This document shows, one piece after another, positions 49,531 through 60,390 of a stretch of DNA of 64,000 nucleotides. The stretch covers positions 887,640,184 through 887,704,183 of the forward strand of contig CM062817.1 of the NCBI GenBank assembly GCA_031772625.1, written 5' to 3'. The notes under the pieces were generated by a model. That model searched no databases and was not told the origin of the DNA. It saw only the letters and a list, made by a program, of their open reading frames with translations. The stretch comes from Pinus tabuliformis. Lineage: Eukaryota > Streptophyta > Pinopsida > Pinales > Pinaceae. Numbering within the stretch: the first letter of the stretch is position 1; every line of letters begins with the position of its first letter. A program made the translations under genes and the position numbers.

Positions 49531-50535
49531 TGTTGAAGTTTCTAAGTTTACTTAGTTTAGAAACCCCTCATGCATTTTTTCTGATTTATTCCTACCTACT
49601 TGTTATTTTTCTTTAACAAGTTATTTACAAAATAATACTGAAAATAAACACCAATGCATGCTCAACATATTACAGATCAACAACTAAAAGAAACAAGAAC
49701 AAACACACCACATGACACCATTATTTTTGGACCAATGTCCCCAGAAAAACCCAATGTGGGAAAACCAGTGTAGCTATCTGAGGGTTTTCTTATTAAGCAA
49801 TATCAGAGTACAATCTGGGTGCTGAAACTAGCCTACCCAACAAATAATTTCCTTAGCAGCTATACCTCACAGTTTGAGAGAAATCTGTCTCACGCTGGCC
49901 CAGCATCAACCTTTCTAGGCTTGCGTCAGCCCCAGGTGGCCTGCGTCAGCTCAGGGAGCCTCTGCGGTAGCTGCGTTGGCCCCTCCGGTGCTCTGCGCAG
50001 TACTTCGTTGCCTTTGCGTGGCGCTGCGTGAGCCCTTGCTGACTCTACGTCACCCTCTTTGGCTGCTGCATTGTTCTCCCCGCACAATCTATGCCTTCTC
50101 TGTTTCCCTATACTCAATGCCCCTCAGCTGCTCTCCCGATCACTGATTCTATCTCTCTTAGCAAACCCCGCTTTAGAGAATAGAATGACTGATCATCTGG
50201 TGTGTTCTCCAAGTGACCCTCAAGCCTCCTCTTATACTTTTCCTGTTGACATCTCAACGGCCGAGACTAAGTCCCTAATCAACGGCTAAGATTAGATCTG
50301 GCTTGAGCCATGTCTTTTGGACCACTCTAACGCAGATTCATATTAATACACATTAATATTTTATTTTCCCTAAGTTTAGACTTAGGGACTCCATTAAAAA
50401 TATTAATTATTTTAATATCTCCTGATCTATTTAGAATCTGTCCAAACCCTTTATGGATATTGGAGATCTCATATGCCCTAACCTCTCCACCAAATTTCGT
50501 GGCTAGAGCACATTCGATGCTACCCCAAATCAACA
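49531..50535 (-). repeat. 3' LTR of A4
   Basis: TGTTGAAG...AATCAACA; direct repeat of 52650-53753. Confidence 0.9.
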
Positions 50536-51195
50536 CTCCCTCTTAGCGAGGACTGTTCTCTAGCAATACTCCTCATTGAGTATTACTCTAATCACCCGGT
50601 GTCGGTACTTGTGTTGATGCTAGGCCTTCTTGCCCAACATCCTCTGCACTGCTGCCCATGGTTCTGCTACTGCCACTGCTGCATCTGTACGACAACTCCC
50701 TCTGCATCTGTGCTGCTACTGGCCCTTTCTCCCAGCACTGCATCCGCAATGCGCCTCCTCTCATCAAGCTGCATCGTGCTGCCCACTGCTGCACTGTAAC
50801 CAGTTACTGAGAAGTAAGTAACTAATCTCCCAACTGACATCCATGTTGGGCTAGAAACACCCACTGATGTTAAAGCTCCCTTTACCGCTGACAAGTGCTC
50901 CCTCTCTGACCTCTGCGCTGCTGCAACAACTTCCTACATCTCGCATCGTTGCACACCTCTCTGTGTCGTCCTGCACTGGTGGCAACACTCCTATGCCTCT
51001 CGCACTGTTGCAGCCTACTAGCTCTATGTTGTCTCAGGACTCCTGCACTATAGCTCTCTTTGCCGCTCCATCCGCATCCGTCTCTACCCACTCAGCCAGT
51101 CCTGCTACTCCTCATCGGGGCTCCCGTAGCAAGGTCTAATCCATGAGGCTAGGTACCTCAAGGATCCTGCCCCTCATCGCTTATAGTCTGCCTGA

Positions 51196-52062
51196 CTACA
51201 GCTCGATGTCTCCCCACTTCCGCTCAAGTGGCATGTGTGCACTCATGGCACAGTCATCGTCTGTCAAAAATTCCTCCTCTGCCCATGCTGGCGCTGCCTT
51301 AGTCTCGGAAGACTCTCCTTTACTCTTCTTCCTTGGGCACTGGGTCACATAATGACCCATCTCCCCACAATGAAAGCACTTGATCTTGGAGAGATCTTTC
51401 TTATTCCGCTTCTCCTGCTTTCCCTCAGATGCTAGGGCCACATCCTCCTCCTCCTGCTGAACTTTGATCCCTTTGTTGCTGCTACCTATCTTCGACTGCC
51501 GTCTGATCTCTTCCTGGCGAAGAGTTGCCCACATCTCGTCCCAAGGTAAGAGAGTCCCTCTGCCTAGGATACTCTGGACAAACACTTCCCAATCTTCTGA
51601 GACAGCATTTAGGGTTGTCCTCACCATAAGCTCCTGATCTAGTGTCGCTCCTATAGCAGTCAACTAGTCTCGGATCTCATTCAGTCCTCCGAGGAAGGTG
51701 TCAATTAATTGACCCTTCTTCATCTGATACGACCTCGTCTGGTTCTCGAGTATCATTCTTCTTTGCACATAAGTATGCTGGTACAGGTTCTTGAGAGCCT
51801 CCCACATCTCAACTGCTGTTTCCTTCTCAACTATATGTGGTACCACATGATCCTTGACCCCGTCAAGGATAATGCACTTGGTCCTCGCCATCACCTCTTC
51901 GTACTTGTCATTATCGTTTGGGTCGACTGGGATAGCTATCATTTTCATGGCGAAGTTCTTGACACGATTCCTGTCAAGCATTTATAAGATTTTGGCCTTC
52001 TAAACTGCGAAGTTCGATGCTCCATCCAGTCTATCCTGGTCCCTTACCCCGTGTAGTGCCAT
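51196..52062 (-). pseudogene. Gag of A4
   Basis: 867 bp from start to terminal stop, the same length as in A2. MALHGVRDQDRLDGA at the start, zinc knuckle CFHCGEMGHYVTQC and terminal KWGDIEL. About three breaks. Confidence 0.88.
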
Positions 52063-52649
52063 GACGCTCCTCTACTTCCCTCCTGGAAGTTCTCTGTTTG
52101 ACTCTGCTAAGTCTCTACTTCCCGTCTGGAAGTTCTCTTCTGGACTCCCTCTAAGTCTTAATTTCCCTCCTGGAAATCCTTCTGCCGCTTTTCGAGATGC
52201 CCCCTACTCTGATCGTCTTGTGTAACTACACTACTGATCCAGGTTCCTCAGCTAGAAACCCTCAGTAACAACTCCTCTGGACCTGCTCTGTCAGGTATTG
52301 TTCAGACTACAGAACCTCACCAGCTCCACTCTACAATATTTCTGCAACCTTCTAGACACCAGCAACTTCCTCTCTGTGAACTGCGTCACCCAGATGGGTC
52401 TGCGTCAACCCTGGGATGCCCTGCGTCAGCCCTCTGGCCCTCTGCGTCAGCAACGTTGGCCTCTCTGAGGCTCTGCGTAGCTCCCGGGTTCTTCTACATG
52501 GCTCTAGTTGGTTGTGCATCACACTTCTTGACTTCTGCGCTGCTAGAAACAGCTTTTGTCACCTCGGGACAACTGTTTTCTACTGCTATTGCTCCACTCG
52601 ACTGATGTCTTTTAGTCCTCCTGTGATCTGCAATCACCCTCTGATACCA

Positions 52650-53753
52650 TGTTGAAGTTTCTAAGTTTACTTAGTTTAGAAACCCTTCATGCACTTTTTC
52701 TGATTTATTCCTACCTACTTGTTATTTTTATTTAACAACTTATTTACAAAGTAAATACTAAAAATAAACACCAGTGCATGATCAAAATATTAAAGATCAA
52801 CAACTAAAAGAAACAAGAACAAACACACCACATGACACCATTATTTTTGGACCAATGTCCCCAGAAAAACCCAATGTGGGAAAACCGGTGCAGCGATCTG
52901 ATGGTTTTCTTATTAAGCAATACCAGAGTACAATCTGGGTGCCGAAACTGGCCTACCGACCAAAGAATTTCCTTAGCAGCTATAACTCAGTTTGAGAGAA
53001 GTCTCCTAGCTGAAACCCTGGAAAACTCTTTCGGCATCTCCTCAGCACAAAACTACTCTGCAACCCCAATGTCTGCCCAAACTGGACTACGTCAACCCCT
53101 CTCTCTCTCACGCTAGCCCTGCATCAGCCTTTGTAGGTCTGCGTCAGCCCCAGGAGGCTCTGCGTCAGCTCTGGGAGCCTCTACGTCAGTTGTGCTGGCC
53201 CCTCTGGTGCTCTACGCAACACTTCGTTGCCTCTACGTGGCCCTGCATGAGCCCTTGCTGACTCTGTGTCACCCTCCTTGGCTGTTGCGCTGTTCTCCCG
53301 ACACAATCTCTACCTTCTTTGTTTCTCTGTACTAAATGCCCCTCAGCTGCTCTCTCGATCACTGATTCTATCTCTCTTAGCAAACCCTGCTCTAGAGAAT
53401 AGAATGACTGATCATCTGGTGTGTTCTCCAAGTGACCCTCAAGTCTCCTCTTATACTTTTCCTGTTGACATCTCAACAGCCGAGATTAAGTCCCTAATCA
53501 ACAGCTAAGATTAGATCTGGCTTGAGCCATGTCTTTTGGACCACTCTAACACAAATCATATTAATACACATTAATATTTTATTTTCCCTAAGTTTAGACT
53601 TAGGGACTCCGTTAAAAATATTAATTATTTTAATATCTCCTTATCTGTTTAGAATCTGTCCAAACCCTTTCTGGGTATTGGAGATCTCATGTGCCCTAAC
53701 CTGTCCACCAAATTTCGTGGCTAGAGCACATCCGATGCTACCCCAAATCAACA
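52650..53753 (-). repeat. 5' LTR of A4
   Basis: 1104 bp, TGTTGAAG...AATCAACA; the primer site TGGTATCAGAG (minus) adjoins it at 52639-52649. Confidence 0.9.
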
Positions 53754-54539
53754 TTCATTAGCTACCGAGTTAACTGGGATAGCTATCACTCTTGAGACGA
53801 AGCCCTTGATGCAATGTCTATCTAGAATGGAGAAGATCCTGGCCTTCCAGACCACAAAGTTGGATGCTCCGTCCAGCCTGTCCTGATTTCTCAACCCATT
53901 CACGACCATCTCGCTGCTCTTCTGTGGACTCCTCCAAGTCTCTGTACTTCCCTCCTAGAAGTCCTCTGTTCGACTCCTGCAGAGTCTCTCTACTTCTCGT
54001 CTGGAAGTTCTCTTCTGGACTCCCTCTGAGTCCTGATTTCTCTCCTGAAAATCCTTCTGCCAACGTCAAGTTGCGCCTCTCCGATCATCTATGCAACCGC
54101 AACACTGATCCGGATTCCTTGGCTAGAAATCCACCTCGGCAACAACTCCCTCTACCTTGGTCTTGCCCTGTTAGGTATTGTTCTGACCACAGTACCCCAC
54201 CAGATTTGCTTTCGCAAACTACTCACAGCCTCCTATGCCCCAGCAACTGAAGGATTGAGCCAATTGGCTCTACGCAATCCCGGCACTGGCAAATAAACTC
54301 CCACAGCCAACTGCGTCAGCCCTCCTGAGCTCTGCGTGAGCTTGATTCTGCCTCTCTCAGCCTCTGCGTTGGCCTCTCTCTAGCCCAAACTGATGACGCA
54401 GTCCCTCTGCATCACTCCTTCCTCTGTCGCCTTCTGCAAGGATCAGCTCTATCACTCAGGACAACTGAATTTGTTGCAAATGCTCTGCTCGGCTGATGCC
54501 TTCAGTTTTCCTATGATCTGCGACCACGCTCTGATACCA

Positions 54540-55112
54540 TGTTGAATTTTCTAAGTCTATCTGTTAGAAAATTAATTTGTATTTTGCTAGTTTATTTCTT
54601 CTACTTGTTTATAATAGAACAAGTTATTTAATACATTAAATACCGAAATAAACACAATACAGTCACAACATCTACAGATCATCAAATGAAAGAAAACAAG
54701 CACACAAGTGACACCGTTATTTTTGGACTAATGTCCATGGAAAAACCTAATGCGGAAAAACCGGTGCAACAATTCAGAGGGTTATATTATTATGCAGTCT
54801 ATCTGAGTACAACTGGGTGCCTAACTGGCTCACCCGACAGAGAAAAATACACGGCGGCAATACCTCTATATCCGAAAACAAGTATTCAGAAAACCTATCC
54901 CACGAAACCCTCTCCGGTACAATTGAAGCTCAGCACTGGCCCTTTTGGCCACTACGCAGCCTCCTGCTGACCTGCGTCAGCCCCAAGACCCTCTGCGTCA
55001 ACCCTCTAAGGCACTGCATAGCCTCTGGAAGCCTCTGCATCACTCCCTCTGCCCTTTGCGTGGATGACGCAGTCTCTCTAGGCTTTGCACTGCCTCTGCT
55101 GGGCTTTGCAAC
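54540..55112 (-). repeat. 5' LTR of J (partial)
   Basis: TGTTGAATTTTC at the inner edge beside the primer site. It shares the GGACTAATGTCC box and GCGTCAG phrases with family A. The outer edge is only approximate because sequence similarity fades near 55110. Confidence 0.65.
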
Positions 55113-56075
55113 TAGTGTCATTTACATTACAAAATGCAGAATGGGTTTACAAAACTCCAGTGTACATATAGCTGATAATGATGAATCTGTGGATCATCTG
55201 AGTGCTCGGACATGATGGAAATCCATGCGCGAAAAAATGTACCGCTATGGGATAGTTGACATGGAGTGGTCAACGGGCCTAAAGACTGAGAGAACAGGGG
55301 TATAAGTAGGGGAACTCGGCCTCCATTCTAAGCATCAAGTTCGAACTCAATTCCAACGAAGAAGTGCGAAAAGGAGGCAGTAAGAAAGGGTTTTTTTTAA
55401 GGTAAAAGGACACTCTTCTAGGGTATCGAAGGGTAAATCGAAGCAGAATCTTCTGGATCAACGAAATAGATTCTTCTGGGACAGTGAAGTAGATTCTTCT
55501 GGGGCAACAGAATCTTATGGGGCAATAGTATCTTCTAGGGCAGCGAAGAAGGAATCTTATGGGAGGCAGTGAATAGGTTTCTTCTGGGATAGCGAAGGAA
55601 GGAAGCCTCTGGAATAGAAAAGTAGAGACCGAGTTTCTCTAGAAGATCTAGAGGCTGAGATTCTCTCGGGCAATAGTGAAGGTGCAGCATAAGAAGTAGA
55701 GACCAAGTTTCTCTAGAAGAATAAAAACGAAGGAAGGACAATAAAGGGCAAGGTTGGTGACAAGGTTCTTGAATGATACTAGAGTCAAGAGTCAGTGTCA
55801 TGGTCTTGGTACTTATCAATTGAAGATCTAGAAGAAGAATTTTATCGAGTTTTCCTCTCTAGAGGTGAGAGGTTTTGGCCCTGGCTAGAGAAGCCTATAC
55901 TTTGTGTCACTTTTCTTTATTTTGATAATTGTTTTGATGAAAAAGAACACTCTAATAAGCTAACAAAGTGAAAGATCATAAGTAAAAGAAGAACAAGCAA
56001 TTATCAAGCAAAGAAATTGTTAACATTGAATGCCCTATATTTCTCAACAGACAGCTGATAGGGTTGACACGATTT
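55113..56075 (+). repeat. LTR-like sequence of unknown family (M)
   Basis: A TATA-like box (TATAAGTAGG, 55301-55310) is followed by purine-rich sequence, and the stretch ends in TTTCTCAACA at 56049, a plausible LTR end. No primer site follows. No coding sequence seen. Assignment as an LTR is an inference. Confidence 0.35.
55440..55720 (+). repeat. Degenerate short tandem repeats
   Basis: Phrases such as AGATTCTTCTGGGRCAGYGAAG recur about seven times with spacing near 22-28 bp between 55440 and 55610. GTAGAGACC-GAGTTTCTCTAGAAG occurs twice, near 55623 and 55699. Confidence 0.7.
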
Positions 56076-56421
56076 GACAAAATCATGGACATCTACAAGC
56101 AATGGTGGCCAATGATAACCTCCTCTCAAAAGTTTGTGTTGTCATCCTAGCAACATAATGTTCACCATAGAATCCACCATGCAAATATTTCATGAGATTT
56201 TTGGACTAATCCTAGTCAATGCACCTTTGCACTAAACCATCAAGATTCCTCCATCCTAGACATCCTTGAATCAAGCAATACTTAGAAGCCTTTAGCCTAA
56301 GAGCTATTCTTTTATGATCACTCAAATTGTTTGGACAAGTAAAATTTCTCAAATAATATATAATATCAGCATACCAATTACGATGTTCCAACTTAGACAA
56401 GAAAAAGGAAATGATATGCAT
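56076..56421 (-). pseudogene. Ty3/gypsy integrase zinc-domain fragment
   Basis: The minus-strand frame contains WYADIIYYLRNFTCP, RIALRLKASKYCLIQG and LGWRNLDGLVQRCID, then a GGFYGEHY segment. This order matches the RNase H-integrase linker and H2C2 region of a gypsy element unlike C or H. It is an isolated scrap with no LTR recognised nearby and a few breaks. Confidence 0.7.
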
Positions 56422-56847
56422 CTAACCAATGTTCAAAGCCTTCTCATTGCCTTCAGGTAACATATTTAATAAACCTTTCCCTTTGATTACTTAGTGGGCT
56501 TGATTTCCATATCATATTCTCAAATCTGTGAAACCCACTTTCCTTTTATATGCAAACAGTCCTATTGAGCAAGGATATCCTTCATGACATAGGCAATAAT
56601 TCTTGAATAACCCACATAACTTCTAAAATGCTTTAAGGATTAGAACAAAACATATGCTGCTTGTCCATAATTGAATACTTGAGGTCAGAATCCCTTGTTA
56701 GACTGGCACTAATCTCTAGATCCCTCCATCACGCTTTCACTTCCTAAAAGAATACCAAAAACATTGTTTTACTAAAGCTAATCTCTTATCACCTTGTGCC
56801 TCATGGTTTAGTTTTAGACTTTAGTAATCCTACTTAGGGATACACCA

Positions 56848-56954
56848 CTTGAGCTGGAGGAGAGCCAACGTAAAGTGATTCACCCCTTGAGCTGGAAGAG
56901 AGCCAATGTAAAGTGATTCACCCCTTGACCTGGAAGAGAGCCAATGTAAAGTGA
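56848..56954. repeat. 38-bp tandem repeat, about 2.8 copies
   Basis: The unit CTTGAGCTGGAAGAGAGCCA plus 18 more bases starts at 56848, 56886 and 56924 with few differences. Confidence 0.92.
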
Positions 56955-58168
56955 AGAAGATAGGTTGCTCTGTGGGAGAAGCTCCAAGGAAGAACCAAAA
57001 TGCATAACTGGAAAGGGCCCTAATTTTCAAGCTTTGATAGCATCTGAAATGTGCATAATTAAAATATAAAATGAAAACACTCACAAGTGAATGTAAGAGA
57101 TAAATTGTGACAATGCACACACACTACAACATCTATTTCATTAAGTATATGTAGGACCACGAAATTGGTAGCTGGAGAATATTTTTTGAAGAGCAAGGTG
57201 AGATATCTGCAATTAATGGTTGAAGTGGTTGAGATGTACAAATATCAATGCACAAATACAGGTATAATACAAATTACACCATGTAGTAGTTCTCCTCAAC
57301 TAGCTAAATCTAGTCAGCTTTCTCATGCAAAATTCTTGAACTAGCATATTTATTTTTTTAACCTAGTCAGGACCCAACACGTGTTTAGCTACTACATACT
57401 GTTGGAGATTTGCAATTTTGAAATATTTGCTCTCATGATTGTCACTCTTTTGTCACATGATCACCCCAAATCGCGTGGCATTCATTTAGAAATTCCTATG
57501 AATGGATGGTGAATTCATCGCTTCAGTATATATTTCAAAGCTCTTCTCAATTAAAATAAAATGTAAGTTCCAAACTTGTAGACTGAGTTTGTATTTTCTT
57601 ATATTAAAAGAAAAATCATTGTGTTAGATCATTTCAATTGTTGTCTTGAATGTAATATCTAGTTTAGGGTTCACATCTCCTTTCATGCAGTTTACTTCAC
57701 ATTTCATCATTGTTATGTTGCTATAAGTTGTCTTTCAGAGCCACTTGCTTCATCTAACAGTGGAGATGCATGCTTGAGATCAATTAGAATGTTGAATTCA
57801 CCTATGTGAGTTTTGGGCTATGATAAAGCGGCATTAAACGTAGTATTTTGTAAACCCATGGAGTGTGATAATTGGTGTGGTTTGCAATGATGGTGCATTT
57901 GTGTGTGTGTGCAAACGTGACATTCCCTTTTTCTTTATAGTGCATAATATATCATTCTTGAAGATTGTGAAACTCAGGTAAAAGTCCTCTATTATTTTGT
58001 ATGAATCGTAATAGATTTGACTTCCACAAATAAGTTAATAACAAACAATATTAAATGTACTTTTGCACAACATGTTTCTACAATATTAAAAAAATTGATT
58101 GAATGATAAAAGCCATAATTGTTGCTAATATAAACTACATATTGGACCATAAAAGAAGATAAGCATAC
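56955..58168. other. Non-repetitive AT-rich stretch 3' of the transporter exons
   Basis: No exon, LTR edge or RNA gene is evident. It has a (GT)n run near 57901-57911. If the transporter gene is intact this would be intron or 3' flank, but I could not find the next exon in it. Confidence 0.4.
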
Positions 58169-58894
58169 CAGTAGGACACTATCGATGCCTGACATTCCAA
58201 GCTCATAAAAGAAGGAAACCAGTATGATTTGCCTAAGGATTCCACTGTCATAGAAATAAAATAATGCTGTAAGATAAATCCTTATTGCATTTCTAAATTA
58301 AATATAAAGTCAGACTCTTCGAAGATATTGTAGTATAAACAGAAATGAGGCCCATACTATTACAATCAAGAATATACATATATAAACGGCGTCATCTTTG
58401 TTATTGTTAAAAGGGAAGCTGTAGAAAGCCCCCTATTATGTGGTAAATTTATCAACATTTATCTAAGATTGCAATTGTTTGGGGCATGTAGAGAGGACAG
58501 AAAGTAAACCTCCTTGAGACAATTGTTATAGTTTCCTTTGTTGAATTCCACCGATGCATGATGATAGACTCTGACTGAAGCAACAGTGACCTCCGCTGAT
58601 CTTGGTCTGGAACAACACATTTTGACTCCACCAGAAATGCTTTTGCATAAACTGTTGAAATAACCAAGAGAACAGTTGCAACCTGAATATGTCAATTCTA
58701 TTAATAAGTTATGCCAGCTAAGAATTTGTTGGCTTAGTTTTATGGTGACTAGACTTCTAAAGAGAACATGCCTGGAAAATATATTTTTCGGGAAGAAGGC
58801 GTGCTACTAGGTTCCCCACAAGATGTGCACATGAGAAGAGGCCTGTTATGTATCCAAAAGCCATAGCCCGTTTGCTACCTCGTACAAGATCTGC
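58169..58894 (-). CDS. Partial host gene: major-facilitator transporter, HIAT1/MEE15-like (three exons)
   Basis: Three consecutive minus-strand exons fit a plant major-facilitator protein of the HIAT1/tetracycline-antiporter-like group (Arabidopsis At2g16970 type), a multi-pass membrane transporter of uncertain substrate. Exon 58772-58894 (41 codons) encodes ADLVRGSKRAMAFGYITG through LPEKYIFQ, matching the family's loop-helix signature KRA-x-AFG-x-x-G followed by a small-residue helix. Exon 58510-58682 (173 nt) starts VATVLLVISTVYAKAFLVES, a membrane helix, and continues into a hydrophilic loop. Exon 58169-58244 (76 nt) encodes SGILRQIILVSFFYELGM and IDSVLL, the next helix. Acceptors are AG at all three; donors are GC (58770-58771), GT and GT. 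Reading frame and phase join exactly across both introns with no stop. Upstream and downstream exons were not found, so it is either a gene with long introns or a gene fragment. Element L lies upstream. Confidence 0.7.
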
Positions 58895-59392
58895 CTATTC
58901 ATAATAAGAATCTCAAGAATGTCATATTTCTTAGCAAAACTTCATCCAGAAATGAATTCTAAATCTAAACGTGGTTTTAAAAAGTTCTACTCAGAACAGC
59001 ATTTCATCCATAGGCAAGGGGACTTAAAAGGGGTCGATTTGAGAAAGAATAATTTACCAGTTGTACACACTAGTAGCAATAAAAAAAATACTTTAATCTA
59101 ACAATTTAAATCACGGTTTCACATAGCTTTGAATCTCCTTTATGTCTTTCCTTGCCATTTAGGCACTAAAAAATACACATGAAAAATGCATACATGACAT
59201 GATCAACGAACTCACCCATCATATTGTTATAATTGAAATACCAATACATTGCTAGTTTCTGTTGGGTTTGGAAAGTAGACAATATACTCTCTTGGAAGAT
59301 AAGTGGGAAATATAGCAACAAATACAATAACGAGATAAATAAATTTAACATATATGATAAATCCCATTGCACATAAATTGGCATTTAATGTC
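58895..59392. other. Stretch between transporter exon and element L
   Basis: AT-rich sequence without a recognisable exon. If the transporter gene is real this is its intron, into which L inserted. Confidence 0.4.
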
Positions 59393-60377
59393 TGTTGAAA
59401 TAGTTACTAGGTTCGGTCTTCATAGTTGTCCTTGTACTTGTATCAATATATGTTTCATGTAAAACAAAAGAAGAAAAAGAAATTATTATTATTATTTTGT
59501 AGCATGTTCTTCATGCCTTATTTTTAGTCAGAAGGGCATGTTCTTCGTGACCTTGTGAAAAGAAGAAAATTTGAATTTTTGTAATTGTCATATGTCCCTC
59601 CAAGTTGCCAAGTCGGCCCTCCAGGATGACAAGTCGGCCAGCCCAAGAGTCATGTCTTTTTGCATGAGGAAACAACTATATATTGGCACATATCCTCCAC
59701 CATTTGCAATCCAATTTGGGTCTCTTCTGAGGAAGGCAATTTTTGGATCTGTGGCATGAAGTCTGAGGCACATACAGTGAGTTATCTGTGGCAACATATC
59801 TTCTATGGATCCGAACTAACTGTGGCAACATATCTTCTGTGGATCCAAACTACTGTGGCTATATCTCTGTGACAATTCAGGCTACCTGAGGCTATATATC
59901 TGTGACAATTTGGGCTAGCTAAGGCTGCATCCTTGTGACTGTTCGGGCTACCTAAGGCTACATCTCTGTGACAGTTCGAGGCTACCTGTGCCTACATCTC
60001 TGTCACAGTCCAGGGTTCCTGTGCCTATAACTCTGTGACAGTTCGGGGTTCTTGTGGCACTTTCTCTGTGATGATGCAAGTTCTCTGAGGCACCTTCTTA
60101 CATGATATGCAAACCACTCGAGACATTTATCATCTGTGACTTATGGCAGACTTCATGTTCAGATTTGGTGGAGGGTTCACTTGGCAATTGGATCTTCATA
60201 GCCTCTGGCCTAAATTTTGGTGTCTCTTGTCTCTTGTGCATTGTGATCTCTATATTTTGTTAATGTGTAATTGCTCGATGACATAACTAATCAAATTAAA
60301 TACTAAGAAAAAGAATGCATATCAGTCACAAGTAATTACCATAATAAGAAATTCTACACTTTATTTGAATTTCAACA
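59393..60377 (+). repeat. 5' LTR of element L
   Basis: 985 bp with nine-base inverted ends (TGTTGAAAT / ATTTCAACA). Much of its second half is a short tandem array. Confidence 0.8.
59786..60094 (+). repeat. 33-bp degenerate tandem array in the LTR of L
   Basis: About nine copies of a 33-34 bp unit. Early copies read CTGTGGCAACATATCTTCTG; later ones GGCTACATCTCTGTGACAG then TTCGGGCTACCTGT. Related phrases (CTCTGTGATGCAAG) recur in the internal leader near 60760-60810. Confidence 0.85.
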
Positions 60378-60390
60378 TGGTATCAGAGAT
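60378..60390 (+). other. Primer binding site of element L (tRNA-Met)
   Basis: TGGTATCAGAGAT directly follows the LTR. Confidence 0.8.

Larger units (their letters stand above)
49531..53753 (-). mobile_element. Gag-only Copia-type LTR element A4
   Basis: 4223 bp with perfect target duplication TTCAT (49526-49530 and 53754-53758), inside gag of J. LTRs are 49531-50535 and 52650-53753; gag is 51196-52062. Primer site next to 52650 and polypurine tract at 50536-50544. About 11 of the first 190 LTR positions differ. Gag has about three breaks. Confidence 0.92.
46971..53909 (-). pseudogene. Gag of element J, split by K and A4
   Basis: The start reads MVVNGLRNQDRLDGASNF. The middle (49097-49530) has QLTSIGATSDEELMVSTALN and DWEVFVQSILGR. 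The C-terminal part (46971-47247) has the zinc knuckle CFHCGELGHFVYQC and ends KKWGDIEL before the stop, just as in family A. A4 separates the first two parts (duplication TTCAT), and K the last two (duplication TTGCC). Confidence 0.85.
46751..55112 (-). mobile_element. Gag-only Copia-type element J with K and A4 inserted
   Basis: Related to family A but distinct. Parts on the minus strand: 5' LTR (54540 to about 55112), tRNA-Met primer site (54528-54539), leader, gag start at 53909, gag continuing across insertions A4 and K to a stop at 46971, and post-gag sequence to about 46750. No pol is present. Neither LTR is complete in the window and the 3' LTR is not seen. Broken several times. Confidence 0.75.

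Noticed and set aside
56830-57120. 96-residue minus-strand frame
   Set aside because: Half of it is the 38-bp tandem repeat; no domain or homology recognised.
59166-59384. 72-residue hydrophobic minus-strand frame as another transporter exon
   Set aside because: Its sequence does not match the expected preceding helix of the family and no splice sites join it in phase.
59588-59797. 69-residue minus-strand frame upstream of the transporter exons
   Set aside because: It lies within the LTR of L on the opposite strand and does not match the missing transporter exons.
59786-60094. 33-bp array as a CRISPR
   Set aside because: Units are contiguous and diverged, with no spacers, in eukaryotic LTR sequence.
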